Positions 1 through 6,787 of a DNA stretch of 26,420 bases are shown here, piece by piece. Under the pieces are notes generated by a model. That model was not told where the DNA came from. It saw nothing but the letters and a program-made list of their open reading frames with translations, and searched no databases. Source of the stretch: an uncultured Pseudomonadota bacterium (GTDB taxonomy: Bacteria > Pseudomonadota > Gammaproteobacteria > Steroidobacterales > Steroidobacteraceae). Where the stretch lies: NCBI GenBank assembly GCA_946479515.1, contig CAMLGF010000051.1, positions 1 to 26,420 of the forward strand. The letters are read 5' to 3'. Each line of letters begins with the position of its first letter. Within the stretch, counting starts at the first letter, position 1. A program made the position numbers and the translations under genes.

Positions 1-414
1 GATGTCGGCCAGCAGCTCGCTGGTGATGCGCGCCATGCGCACCTCGGTGTATCGCATGGCGGCCGGCGCGTCGCCGTCCACCGAGCCGAAGTTGCCCTGA
101 CCGTCCACGAGCAGATAGCGCAGCGAGAAATCCTGCGCCATGCGCACCAGCGCGTCGTACACCGCATTGTCGCCATGCGGGTGGTACTTGCCGATGACGT
201 CGCCGACCACGCGCGCGGACTTCTTGTACGCCCGGTTCCAGTCGTTACCCAGCTCGCGCATGGCGTGCAGGATGCGGCGGTGTACCGGCTTCAGGCCGTC
301 GCGGACGTCGGGCAGCGCGCGGCCGACGATCACGCTCATGGCATAGTCGAGATACGACTGGCGCATCTCGTCTTCGAGATTCACGGGAAGAATTTCGCGC
401 GCGATTTCGTTCAT
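1..414 (-). CDS. gyrA: DNA gyrase subunit A, N-terminal part (cut by window edge)
   Basis: Type II topoisomerase subunit that cuts and rejoins DNA during ATP-driven negative supercoiling, acting as A2B2 with GyrB. The first 138 codons are present from ATG at 414; the rest lies beyond position 1. Visible are the conserved start ([12 protein letters not shown]), [28 protein letters not shown] and the quinolone-determining segment [18 protein letters not shown]. Numbering matches E. coli GyrA without gaps, so position 83 is Asn instead of Ser, while Asp87 is kept. The catalytic Tyr (near 122 in E. coli) falls in the region seen as [13 protein letters not shown]. The gene is divergent from ubiG across a 104-bp spacer. 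No strong Shine-Dalgarno precedes the ATG. Confidence 0.97.
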   Translation of the reverse strand, partial: MNEIAREILPVNLEDEMRQSYLDYAMSVIVGRALPDVRDGLKPVHRRILHAMRELGNDWNRAYKKSARVVGDVIGKYHPHGDNAVYDALVRMAQDFSLRYLLVDGQGNFGSVDGDAPAAMRYTEVRMARITSELLADI

Positions 415-439
415 GGAAGGGCCCGAAAAAAGGTGGCGG

Positions 440-445
440 ATTCTA
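440..445 (-). promoter_or_regulatory. Candidate gyrA promoter, extended -10
   Basis: On the minus strand TAGAAT is preceded by TGC, giving an extended -10 (TGCTAGAAT), followed by a CG-rich stretch (CCGCC). It lies 25 nt upstream of the gyrA ATG. No good -35 hexamer is seen at 16-18 nt. Promoter function is inferred from sequence only. Confidence 0.4.
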
Positions 446-501
446 GCATGCGAGGATTGCGGAAGGCCCTGTTTCCTCGCGCCTTATTGACTTTCCGCGT
501 C

Positions 502-507
502 TATAAT
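502..507 (+). promoter_or_regulatory. Candidate ubiG operon -10 box
   Basis: A perfect TATAAT followed by CCGCGC, with 11 nt between the box and the ubiG ATG. Transcription would begin only a few bases before the start codon, and no Shine-Dalgarno is present, so a leaderless mRNA is likely. No acceptable -35 is found at normal spacing; TTGACT at 487-492 is only 9 nt away. Confidence 0.5.
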
Positions 508-518
508 CCGCGCACCTC

Positions 519-1253
519 ATGAACACCTCGGAAACCTCCCGGCAGACCCAGGCGAGCGATCCTGCGGAGATCGCCAAATTCGACGCGGTGGCCCATCGCT
601 TCTGGGATGCGGACGGCGAATTCAAACCACTGCATCGATTGAATCCCGTGCGCGCGCGCTACGTGCAGGAGCACTGCACGCTCGCCGGCGCGCGGGTGCT
701 CGACGTCGGCTGCGGCGGTGGTCTGCTGGCCGAATCGCTGGCGCGCGCGCAGGCGCGCGTGACCGCCATCGATCTCGCGCCCGGCATGGTGGAAACCGCC
801 CGCCTGCACGCGCTCGATTCCGGGCTCGACATCGATTACCGCGTGGACTCGGCGGAAATGCTCACGACCTCGCACGCCGGCAGGTTCGACGTGCTCACCT
901 GCATGGAGATGCTGGAGCACGTGCCCGACCCGGCCGCCACGGTGGCCGTGTTCGCGGCGCTGGTGCGGCCCGGCGGCGACGTCTTCGTGTCGACCATCAA
1001 TCGCAATCTCAAGTCTTTCGCCATGGCCATCATCGGCGCGGAATACCTCGCGCGCATCGTGCCGCGCGGCACCCACGAGTACGACCGACTGCTCAAGCCC
1101 TCGGAGGTCGCCCGTTTCGCCCGCGCGGCCGGGCTCGACGTGCTGGACATCGCCGGCCTGCAGTACGACCCGGTGCGCGAGCAGTGCTCGCTCACCGGCG
1201 ATCCCTCCGTCAATTACCTCATGCATCTGCGCCGACGCCCGGTGAGCCCGTGA
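519..1253 (+). CDS. ubiG: Ubiquinone biosynthesis O-methyltransferase UbiG
   Basis: SAM-dependent enzyme that performs both O-methylations of ubiquinone synthesis at the cytoplasmic membrane face. The 244-residue product has the family's usual length. It shows the early AKFDAVAHRFWD segment, the SAM-binding glycine motif VLDVGCGGGLLAE at about residues 62-74, the acidic strand end VTAIDLAPGMV, and the family's EMLEHVPDP and STINRNLKSF motifs. The ATG at 519 fits the usual N-terminus and lies 11 nt after a TATAAT. It is the first gene of a tight plus-strand operon: its TGA overlaps the GTG of the next gene. A ubiG / HAD phosphatase / SDR block near gyrA is also known in Pseudomonas. Confidence 0.96.
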   Translation: MNTSETSRQTQASDPAEIAKFDAVAHRFWDADGEFKPLHRLNPVRARYVQEHCTLAGARVLDVGCGGGLLAESLARAQARVTAIDLAPGMVETARLHALDSGLDIDYRVDSAEMLTTSHAGRFDVLTCMEMLEHVPDPAATVAVFAALVRPGGDVFVSTINRNLKSFAMAIIGAEYLARIVPRGTHEYDRLLKPSEVARFARAAGLDVLDIAGLQYDPVREQCSLTGDPSVNYLMHLRRRPVSP

Positions 1254-1984
1254 ACCAGCCCGACAAGATCCCCAACATCCGCGCCGTGCTTTTCGATCTG
1301 GACGGCACGCTGCTCGACACCGCGCGCGACTTCTGGGAAAGCCTCAACCAGCTGCGCGCCGAGGAGCATCTCGAACCGCTGTCCTTCGAAGCCGTGCGCT
1401 GCCAGGTGTCGCACGGCGGGCATGCGCTGGTGCGCCTGGGCTTCGGCGAGCTGCCGGCCGAGGAGCACGAGGCCATGCGCATGCGCCTGCTCAACATCTA
1501 TCGCAAGCAGCTCGCCAGGCACACGCGCCTGTTCGAAGGCGGCGACGAGATGCTGAGGGAGATCGAGCGCCGAGGGCTGCATTGGGGCGTGGTGACCAAC
1601 AAGCCCGGCTGGCTCACCGATCCCCTGCTCGAGGAAGTCAGCCTGCACAAGCGTGCGCGCGCGATAGTGAGCGGCGACACGCTGCCCGAGCGCAAGCCGC
1701 ATCCGATGCCCCTGCTGCACGCGGCCAAAACCCTGGGCATCGATCCCCGCCAATGCGTGTACGTGGGCGACGCCGAGCGCGACATGCTGGCCGCGAAGGC
1801 CGCGGGCATGTACGCGCTGATCGCCGGCTTTGGCTATCTCGGCGACGACGACCGCGCCGATACCTGGTTCTCGCACGGCTGGCTGCACACGCCGCTCGAC
1901 CTGATCGGCTGGCTCGACGCCTCGCCCGAGGCCGTGCGCGTGAACCACGTGAACGGCGCGAGATTCGCCCTGGGCGATACGTGA
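1250..1984 (+). CDS. mupP: HAD-family phosphatase, probable N-acetylmuramic acid 6-phosphate phosphatase MupP
   Basis: Haloacid-dehalogenase phosphatase of 244 residues, class Gph/MupP. The nucleophile motif is FDLDGTLLDT (Asp16, acid/base Asp18), motif II is VVTNKPGWLTD, the motif III Lys lies in ERKPHPMP, and motif IV is VGDAERDMLAAKAAG. The GTG at 1250 overlaps the ubiG stop (GTGA) and puts the first motif at the usual distance; an upstream ATG at 1184 lies inside ubiG and is less likely. By sequence alone it could be phosphoglycolate phosphatase. The position directly after ubiG, with a YciK-type SDR downstream, matches Pseudomonas MupP, which dephosphorylates MurNAc-6-phosphate in cell-wall recycling. 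The HAD phosphatase call is firm; the substrate is inferred. Confidence 0.8.
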   Translation: MNQPDKIPNIRAVLFDLDGTLLDTARDFWESLNQLRAEEHLEPLSFEAVRCQVSHGGHALVRLGFGELPAEEHEAMRMRLLNIYRKQLARHTRLFEGGDEMLREIERRGLHWGVVTNKPGWLTDPLLEEVSLHKRARAIVSGDTLPERKPHPMPLLHAAKTLGIDPRQCVYVGDAERDMLAAKAAGMYALIAGFGYLGDDDRADTWFSHGWLHTPLDLIGWLDASPEAVRVNHVNGARFALGDT

Positions 1985-3279
1985 GCACGGACCTGATCGT
2001 CATCCTCGTGGCGCTCGCCGCGGCGCTCATCGGCTACCTGCTGGGCACGCTCGGCGCGGGCCGCAGAGCCGAATCGCTCGCCGCGCAGCTCGCGGAGGCC
2101 AATGCCAGGCTCGCCACGGAGGAACAGGCCCTGGCGCGCAACCTGGAGCTGCTGCGCCAGAGCGAGGCGCAGGTGCGGCTCGCGATCGAGAGCAGCTCGC
2201 GCGCGGCGCTGGACGCCAACAGCGAAACCTTCCTCAAGCTCGCACGCGAGGTGTTCGGCACCGACCAGGCGCGCGCCAATGCCTCGCTCAAGGAACGCGA
2301 GGAAGCCATCCGCCAGTTGGTCGAGCCGCTGAAACTCGCACTTCAGAAGCAGGAAGAACAGACCCAGGCACTGGAGCGTGAGCGCCGCGAGACCACCGGC
2401 AAGCTTTCCGGCCAGATCGAGAACCTCGTGAAGGTGCAGGATCTCCTGCAGCGCGAGACGCGCAACCTGTCCACGGCGCTGCGCCGGCCGGAAGTGCGCG
2501 GCCGCTGGGGTGAAATCACGCTGCGCCGCGTGGTCGAACTCGCCGGCATGTCCGAGCACTGCGATTTCACCGAGCAGGAGCACGTGGCGCTGGAAAGCGG
2601 CGCATTGCGGCCCGACCTGCTGGTGCGCATGCCGGAGGATCGCAGCATCGTCGTCGACGCCAAGACGCCGCTCGATGCCTACCTTGCCGCGGTCGAAGCG
2701 GCGGACGACGACGCGCGCCGCGACGCCCTGTCCCGCCATGCGCGCCAGGTCGAGGAGCGCGTGCGCGAGCTCGGCCGCAAAAGCTACTGGGAGCAGTTCG
2801 AGCACAGTCCGGAATTCGCGGTGCTGTTCCTGCCGGGGGACCAGTTCCTGTCGGCAGCGCTGGCGGAGAAGCCCGAGTTGATCGACTCCGCCCTGAAGCA
2901 ACGCATCATCGTCACCACGCCCTCGACGCTCATGGCCCTGCTCAAGGTGATCGCCTACGGCTGGCGGCAGGCGCGCATGACCGAGAACGCGCGCGAGATC
3001 CGCGAACTCGGCCAGGACCTGCACAAGCGCCTCGGCGTGTTCGTCGGCCATTTGCAGAAGGTCGGCCGTTCCTTCGGCTCGGCCCTGGATGCCTTCAACG
3101 CCGCGGTGGGCTCGCTGGAGCGAAATGTCCTGCCGCAGGCACGCAAATTCACGGAGCTCGGCGCCACCAGCGACGCGCCCATCGATCCCGTCGACCCGCT
3201 GGAGAAAGGCGTCCGCACCATTGCGTCGGCGCCTGCTCTGGAATCCGACGAGCCCTCGCCGCCAAGTACGCCATCCTGA
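1981..3279 (+). CDS. rmuC: RmuC family DNA recombination protein
   Basis: RmuC proteins limit DNA rearrangements at inverted repeats and carry a nuclease-like fold; the biochemical activity is not well defined. The GTG at 1981 overlaps the preceding stop (GTGA) and gives 432 residues. Order of parts: an N-terminal membrane segment (about residues 5-24, LIVILVALAAALIGYLLG), a coiled coil rich in Ala/Glu/Arg/Leu to about residue 160, then the RmuC core beginning RPEVRGRWGEITLRRVVELAGM. A PD-(D/E)xK-like site is suggested by PDLLVRMPED and IVVDAKTPLDAY. Further core motifs are FAVLFLPGDQFLSAAL and TPSTLMALLKVIAYGW. It sits inside the ubiG-mupP-yciK operon with a 5-bp gap to the next gene. Confidence 0.93.
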   Translation: MSTDLIVILVALAAALIGYLLGTLGAGRRAESLAAQLAEANARLATEEQALARNLELLRQSEAQVRLAIESSSRAALDANSETFLKLAREVFGTDQARANASLKEREEAIRQLVEPLKLALQKQEEQTQALERERRETTGKLSGQIENLVKVQDLLQRETRNLSTALRRPEVRGRWGEITLRRVVELAGMSEHCDFTEQEHVALESGALRPDLLVRMPEDRSIVVDAKTPLDAYLAAVEAADDDARRDALSRHARQVEERVRELGRKSYWEQFEHSPEFAVLFLPGDQFLSAALAEKPELIDSALKQRIIVTTPSTLMALLKVIAYGWRQARMTENAREIRELGQDLHKRLGVFVGHLQKVGRSFGSALDAFNAAVGSLERNVLPQARKFTELGATSDAPIDPVDPLEKGVRTIASAPALESDEPSPPSTPS

Positions 3280-3284
3280 GGAAC

Positions 3285-4058
3285 ATGCAACCCACTGACT
3301 TCGATCCACGCCGGCATCAGCCGGCTCCCCGGGAATTCGCCGACCGCGTCGTCATGGTGACCGGCGCCGGATCCGGCATCGGTCGCGCGGTATCTCTGGC
3401 CCTGGCCGGCGCCGGCGCGCAGGTGATCCTGCTCGGCCGCACCGTGCGCAAACTGGAAGCCGTGCACGCCGAGATCCAGCAGTTGTCCCGCGACCAGGGC
3501 GTGCCCGAAGCCAGTATCGTGCCGCTCGATTTCGAGAGGGCGCTGGCGGCGGACTACGAGGCGGTGGCCGCGGCGGTCGAGCAGCGCTATGGCCGTCTCG
3601 ATGGCCTGCTGCACAACGCGGCACTGCTGGGTACCCTCACGCCGATCGAACAGTACGAAGTACCTCTCTTCATGCGCGTCATGCACGTCAATGTGACCGC
3701 GGCCTTCGTGCTCACCCAGACGCTTCTGCCGCTGCTGAAGAAGTCCAGCGACGCGGCCGTCCTGTTCACATCCAGCGGCGTGGGCACGCGCGGCCGCGCC
3801 TATTGGGGCGCCTATGCCGTCTCGAAGTTCGCCGTCGAGGGGCTGACGCAGGTGCTGGCGCCGGAGCTGGAGGGTACCTCGGCCGTGCGCGTGAACATCA
3901 TCGACCCCGGCAAGGTGCGCACGGCCATGCGGCGTTCGGCCTATCCTTCCGAGGACCCGCAGTCACTGCCCTCGCCCGAATCATTGACCGCGCCGTACCT
4001 TGCCTTGCTGGGGCCGGCGAGCCGCGGCGTGACGGGCCAGCGTTTCAGCGCGCAGTAG
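3285..4058 (+). CDS. yciK: YciK-type short-chain dehydrogenase/reductase
   Basis: NAD(P)-dependent oxidoreductase of the classical SDR family, 257 residues; its physiological substrate is unknown. Visible are the Rossmann glycine motif VTGAGSGIGRA (about residues 24-34), NAALLG, the catalytic Ser region FTSSGVG, and the Tyr/Lys pair in YWGAYAVSKFA, followed by VRVNIIDPGKVRTAMR. The ATG at 3285 is preceded by TGAGGA overlapping the rmuC stop. It is last in the ubiG operon and converges on the RluB-like gene with only 15 bp between stop codons. The YciK name rests on the PLDFERA segment and on the context next to ubiG/mupP. Confidence 0.85.
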   Translation: MQPTDFDPRRHQPAPREFADRVVMVTGAGSGIGRAVSLALAGAGAQVILLGRTVRKLEAVHAEIQQLSRDQGVPEASIVPLDFERALAADYEAVAAAVEQRYGRLDGLLHNAALLGTLTPIEQYEVPLFMRVMHVNVTAAFVLTQTLLPLLKKSSDAAVLFTSSGVGTRGRAYWGAYAVSKFAVEGLTQVLAPELEGTSAVRVNIIDPGKVRTAMRRSAYPSEDPQSLPSPESLTAPYLALLGPASRGVTGQRFSAQ

Positions 4059-4073
4059 CCGCGCTTCGGGAAG

Positions 4074-4901
4074 CTAGCCGTCCGCGTCTGCGGCCGCATC
4101 GCCCGGAACCGGCGCGAGCAGCGCGACGATCTCGCCTTCTTCGAGCTGCCGGAACTGGCCGCGCGGCAACGTCTTGTCCAGTACCAGGCTGCCCAGCGAG
4201 AGTCGCATCACGCGGCTGACCAGCGCGCCCTGCCGTTCGAACAGCTGGCGGATGTCCTTGCCGCTGGCGCCGCGCGCCGTCACGGTGTACCAGCGGTTGG
4301 AGCCCTCGAGATCGGCGTCGCTGGTGCGCAGGTCTTCGATCACCATGCGCGTCGGCCGGTCGAGCGCGCCGCTGCGCACGCCCGCGAGCTGATCGGGACC
4401 CAGCAGGCCCTTCACGCGCACGTTGAATTCGCAGGCAAGCCCATGGACGGCCCGCTGCAGGCGTGTGGCCAGCGCCCCATCCGAAGTGACCAGCTCGAGG
4501 CCGCCGTCGATACCGGGCATGGGACTCACGACGATGAACCGCCGGCCCGCCGTCCGCGGCAGCCGTTCGATGAGCGCGCTGCGCGGGCCGTCGGCCGCGC
4601 GCGTCGTGCGCGCCGCATCCTCCGGCCGCAGCGGATCGCCGGCGGAGCGGTTGAACATGAAGGCATGCGTGGACACCGTGGCACGCGTGCGGATCTGGCG
4701 CCCGTCGAGACGGATGTCGTCCTGCGGCGTGACCTTGAGGCCGAGCTCGGCGATGCGGCCATTGACCGTGATGCGTTGCGCCCGGATCCACTCTTCGATG
4801 GCGCGGCGCGAGCCCAGGCCCCGCTGCGCCAGATATTTCTGCAGCCGTTCGGGGGCGGATCCGCGAGCCGGGCCGGCCTGCGCCGGACGTGGACGCGGCA
4901 C
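4074..4901 (-). CDS. RluB/RsuA-family pseudouridine synthase-like protein with degenerate active site
   Basis: Occupies the usual place of rluB (23S rRNA U2605 pseudouridine synthase) directly after scpB. An S4 RNA-binding domain is clear (ERLQKYLAQRGLGSRRAIEEWI, then ITVNGRIAELG, about residues 18-60), and the catalytic-domain fold is traceable to the end (RWYTVTARG, VSRVMRLSLG, LPRGQFRQL). A gap-free match to the family motif GRLDVNTCGLLLFTTDG reads SPMPGIDGGLELVTSDG, so the catalytic Asp is Pro129 and the Arg is also Pro. The later REY motif is CEF, and the basic GRNREVRRL segment is GASGKDIRQL. GTG at 4901, 14 bp after the scpB stop, gives 275 residues; starts further upstream run into scpB. 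The family is secure. Catalytic activity is doubtful, so no gene symbol is given. Confidence 0.85.
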   Translation of the reverse strand: MPRPRPAQAGPARGSAPERLQKYLAQRGLGSRRAIEEWIRAQRITVNGRIAELGLKVTPQDDIRLDGRQIRTRATVSTHAFMFNRSAGDPLRPEDAARTTRAADGPRSALIERLPRTAGRRFIVVSPMPGIDGGLELVTSDGALATRLQRAVHGLACEFNVRVKGLLGPDQLAGVRSGALDRPTRMVIEDLRTSDADLEGSNRWYTVTARGASGKDIRQLFERQGALVSRVMRLSLGSLVLDKTLPRGQFRQLEEGEIVALLAPVPGDAAADADG

Positions 4902-4914
4902 GAGAGGCCCCGGC

Positions 4915-5721
4915 TTACTGCTCGTCCGACGGCGGTGCCGCGACGAGTCCGCTGGCCGAACTACCCGGCGCCGACAGTTCTTCTTCCTCGTCGTCATCGG
5001 CAGCGGCATCGAGACCGCCCGTACCGGACCGGCTGGCGGCGGGCGCTTCCGATGCAGGTTCGTCGGCGGCGGCACTGACCACGGGAACTTCGCCGGAATC
5101 CACGGCAGCACCGGCCTCACCCGACTCGGCGGGCGCGGCCGCGTCGCCGCCTTCCTGCGCGCTCACCGGCAGCGGCAGCTGCAGGTTGAGGTCGGACAGG
5201 GACTTCAGCTCGGCGAGCGGCGGCAGGTCATCGATGGACTTCAACGAGAAGTAATCGAGGAACTCGGCAGTTGTCCCGAGCAGCTCGGGATGGCCCGGCA
5301 CGTCGCGGTGTCCGACCACGCGAACCCAGCTGCGCTCCATCAGCGTCTTGATGATCTCGGGATTCACCGCGACGCCGCGCACGTGCTCGATCTCCGCACG
5401 CGTGATGGGCTGGCGATACGCAATGAGCGCCAGCGTTTCCAGCAGCGCACGCGAATATTTCTTCGGACGGTCCGGCCAGAGCCGGGAGACCTCGTGCGCG
5501 AACTCGGTGCGGACCTGGAAGCGGAAACCCGTTGCGGTCTCACGGATGGTGACGCCGCGCCCTTCGTAGTCGGCGCAGAGCGCGTCGAGAATGGCGCGCA
5601 GTTCCTTGGGCGTGGGGCGCGAATGCTCGTCGAATATCTGCGCCAGTTCGGACACCGGCACGGGACGGCCCGCGGCCAGCAGGGCCGCTTCGATCACGTT
5701 CTTGACGTACGACTCACTCAT
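4915..5721 (-). CDS. scpB: Segregation and condensation protein B
   Basis: Winged-helix (kite) subunit of the SMC-ScpA-ScpB condensin; a ScpB dimer binds the ScpA middle region. The 268-residue product starts MSESYVKNVIEAALLAAGRPV and has the typical core LLETLALIAYRQPITRAEIEHVRGV and VPGHPELLGTTAEFLDYFSL. The core ends near residue 170; the remaining ~95 residues are an Ala/Ser/Glu-rich acidic tail with DDDEEEE, longer than usual. The ATG at 5721 overlaps the scpA stop (ATGAGTGA), implying translational coupling. The partner SMC is encoded at 13752-17255 in this window. Confidence 0.96.
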   Translation of the reverse strand: MSESYVKNVIEAALLAAGRPVPVSELAQIFDEHSRPTPKELRAILDALCADYEGRGVTIRETATGFRFQVRTEFAHEVSRLWPDRPKKYSRALLETLALIAYRQPITRAEIEHVRGVAVNPEIIKTLMERSWVRVVGHRDVPGHPELLGTTAEFLDYFSLKSIDDLPPLAELKSLSDLNLQLPLPVSAQEGGDAAAPAESGEAGAAVDSGEVPVVSAAADEPASEAPAASRSGTGGLDAAADDDEEEELSAPGSSASGLVAAPPSDEQ

Positions 5722-6775
5722 GCTGCTCTCCGTCCGTACTTCCTGCCCGCGGATCGGCGCCCTGCGAATCGGCGCCTTCGCTGTCGGTGGCCTCGTCTTC
5801 GTCGTCGAGATCGTCGACGTATTCGGTGGCGTTGCCCACGATGTCGGGTTCGTTGGCGGCGGCGTCGAGCCTGGCGTCGTTGTCGATCGCCAGCTTGAGG
5901 CCGCGCTGGCCTTCGCCCTTGCGCACGTGGATGGGCGCATAGGCTTCGGTCTGCACGATCTCGATGAGACCCTCTCGTACCAGCTCGAGAATGGCCACGA
6001 ACGTGACGGTGACGCCCATGCGGCCCTCTTCGGGTTTGAAGAGGTTCACGAACTCGACGAAGCTCGCGCGTTCGAGGCTCGAGAGGATATCAGACATGCG
6101 CACGCGCACCGACAGGCGTTCGCGCTGCACGTGGTGATGCGCGAACATCTCGGCACGCTGGACCACGTCGCGGAATGCCATGAGCATTTCCTGCATCGCG
6201 ATCTGCGGCAACGGCCGTGAGCTCTTGCGCTCGACCAGCTCGGCACTGCCCACCCAGGTGTCGCGGTCCATGCGCGGCATGCGATCGATGCTCTCGGCGG
6301 CGCTCTTGAAGCGCTCGTATTCCTGCAGGCGGCGCACGAGATCGGCGCGTGGATCGCCTTCCTCGCCGGCGTTGGGATCCACCGCGCGCGGCAGCAGCAT
6401 GCGCGACTTGATCTCGGCAAGGGTCGCGGCCATCACCAGGTATTCGCCGGCGAGCTCGAGCTGCATGTCGGCCATGAGCCCGATGTATTCCATGTACTGC
6501 TTCGTGATGTCGGCGATCGGAATGTCGAGGATGTCGAGGTTCTGCCGCCGGATCATGTACAGCAGCAGGTCGAGTGGGCCCTCGAAGGCGTCGAGGAACA
6601 CTTCCAGCGCCTGCGGCGGGATGTACAGATCCTTGGGAAGCTGGGTGATCGCCTCGCCATTGACGATGGCGAACGGCATCTCCACCTGCTCGGGCTTCTC
6701 CGGCGCGGCGTTGTCGGCTTCGCCGCCGGTGGAGTTGTCCACCACCACGCGCAGTTCGGGTTTTGCTTTGGCCAT
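5714..6775 (-). CDS. scpA: Segregation and condensation protein A (kleisin)
   Basis: Kleisin subunit that bridges the SMC head domains. The 353-residue product carries the family signature FEGPLDLLLYMIRRQNLDILDIPIA (about residues 64-88; given here as the motif site), then YLVMAATLAEIKSRMLLPR and a C-terminal winged helix (VTFVAILELVREGLIEIVQ). It has a ~35-residue N-terminal extension and an acidic C-terminal tail (DDLDDEDEATDSEGADS), making it longer than the common 250-300 residues. ATG at 6775, 12 bp after the trpS stop. Lies in the operon trpS-scpA-scpB-rluB-like. Confidence 0.96.
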   Translation of the reverse strand: MAKAKPELRVVVDNSTGGEADNAAPEKPEQVEMPFAIVNGEAITQLPKDLYIPPQALEVFLDAFEGPLDLLLYMIRRQNLDILDIPIADITKQYMEYIGLMADMQLELAGEYLVMAATLAEIKSRMLLPRAVDPNAGEEGDPRADLVRRLQEYERFKSAAESIDRMPRMDRDTWVGSAELVERKSSRPLPQIAMQEMLMAFRDVVQRAEMFAHHHVQRERLSVRVRMSDILSSLERASFVEFVNLFKPEEGRMGVTVTFVAILELVREGLIEIVQTEAYAPIHVRKGEGQRGLKLAIDNDARLDAAANEPDIVGNATEYVDDLDDEDEATDSEGADSQGADPRAGSTDGEQHE

Positions 6776-6787
6776 CGGTGACGTCCC

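Noticed and set aside
487..492. TTGACT as the -35 for the ubiG TATAAT
   Set aside because: The spacer would be 9 nt, far too short for sigma-70, and no -10 stands 16-18 nt downstream.
4902..5120. Upstream extension of the RluB-like gene by 73 codons into scpB
   Set aside because: The extra residues are Arg/Pro/Ser-rich and arise from the scpB tail in another frame; GTG at 4901 places the S4 domain at a normal distance from the N-terminus.
4443..5898. Plus-strand open frame of 491 codons opposite the RluB-like gene and scpB
   Set aside because: Antisense shadow; the opposite strand encodes conserved S4 and ScpB domains.
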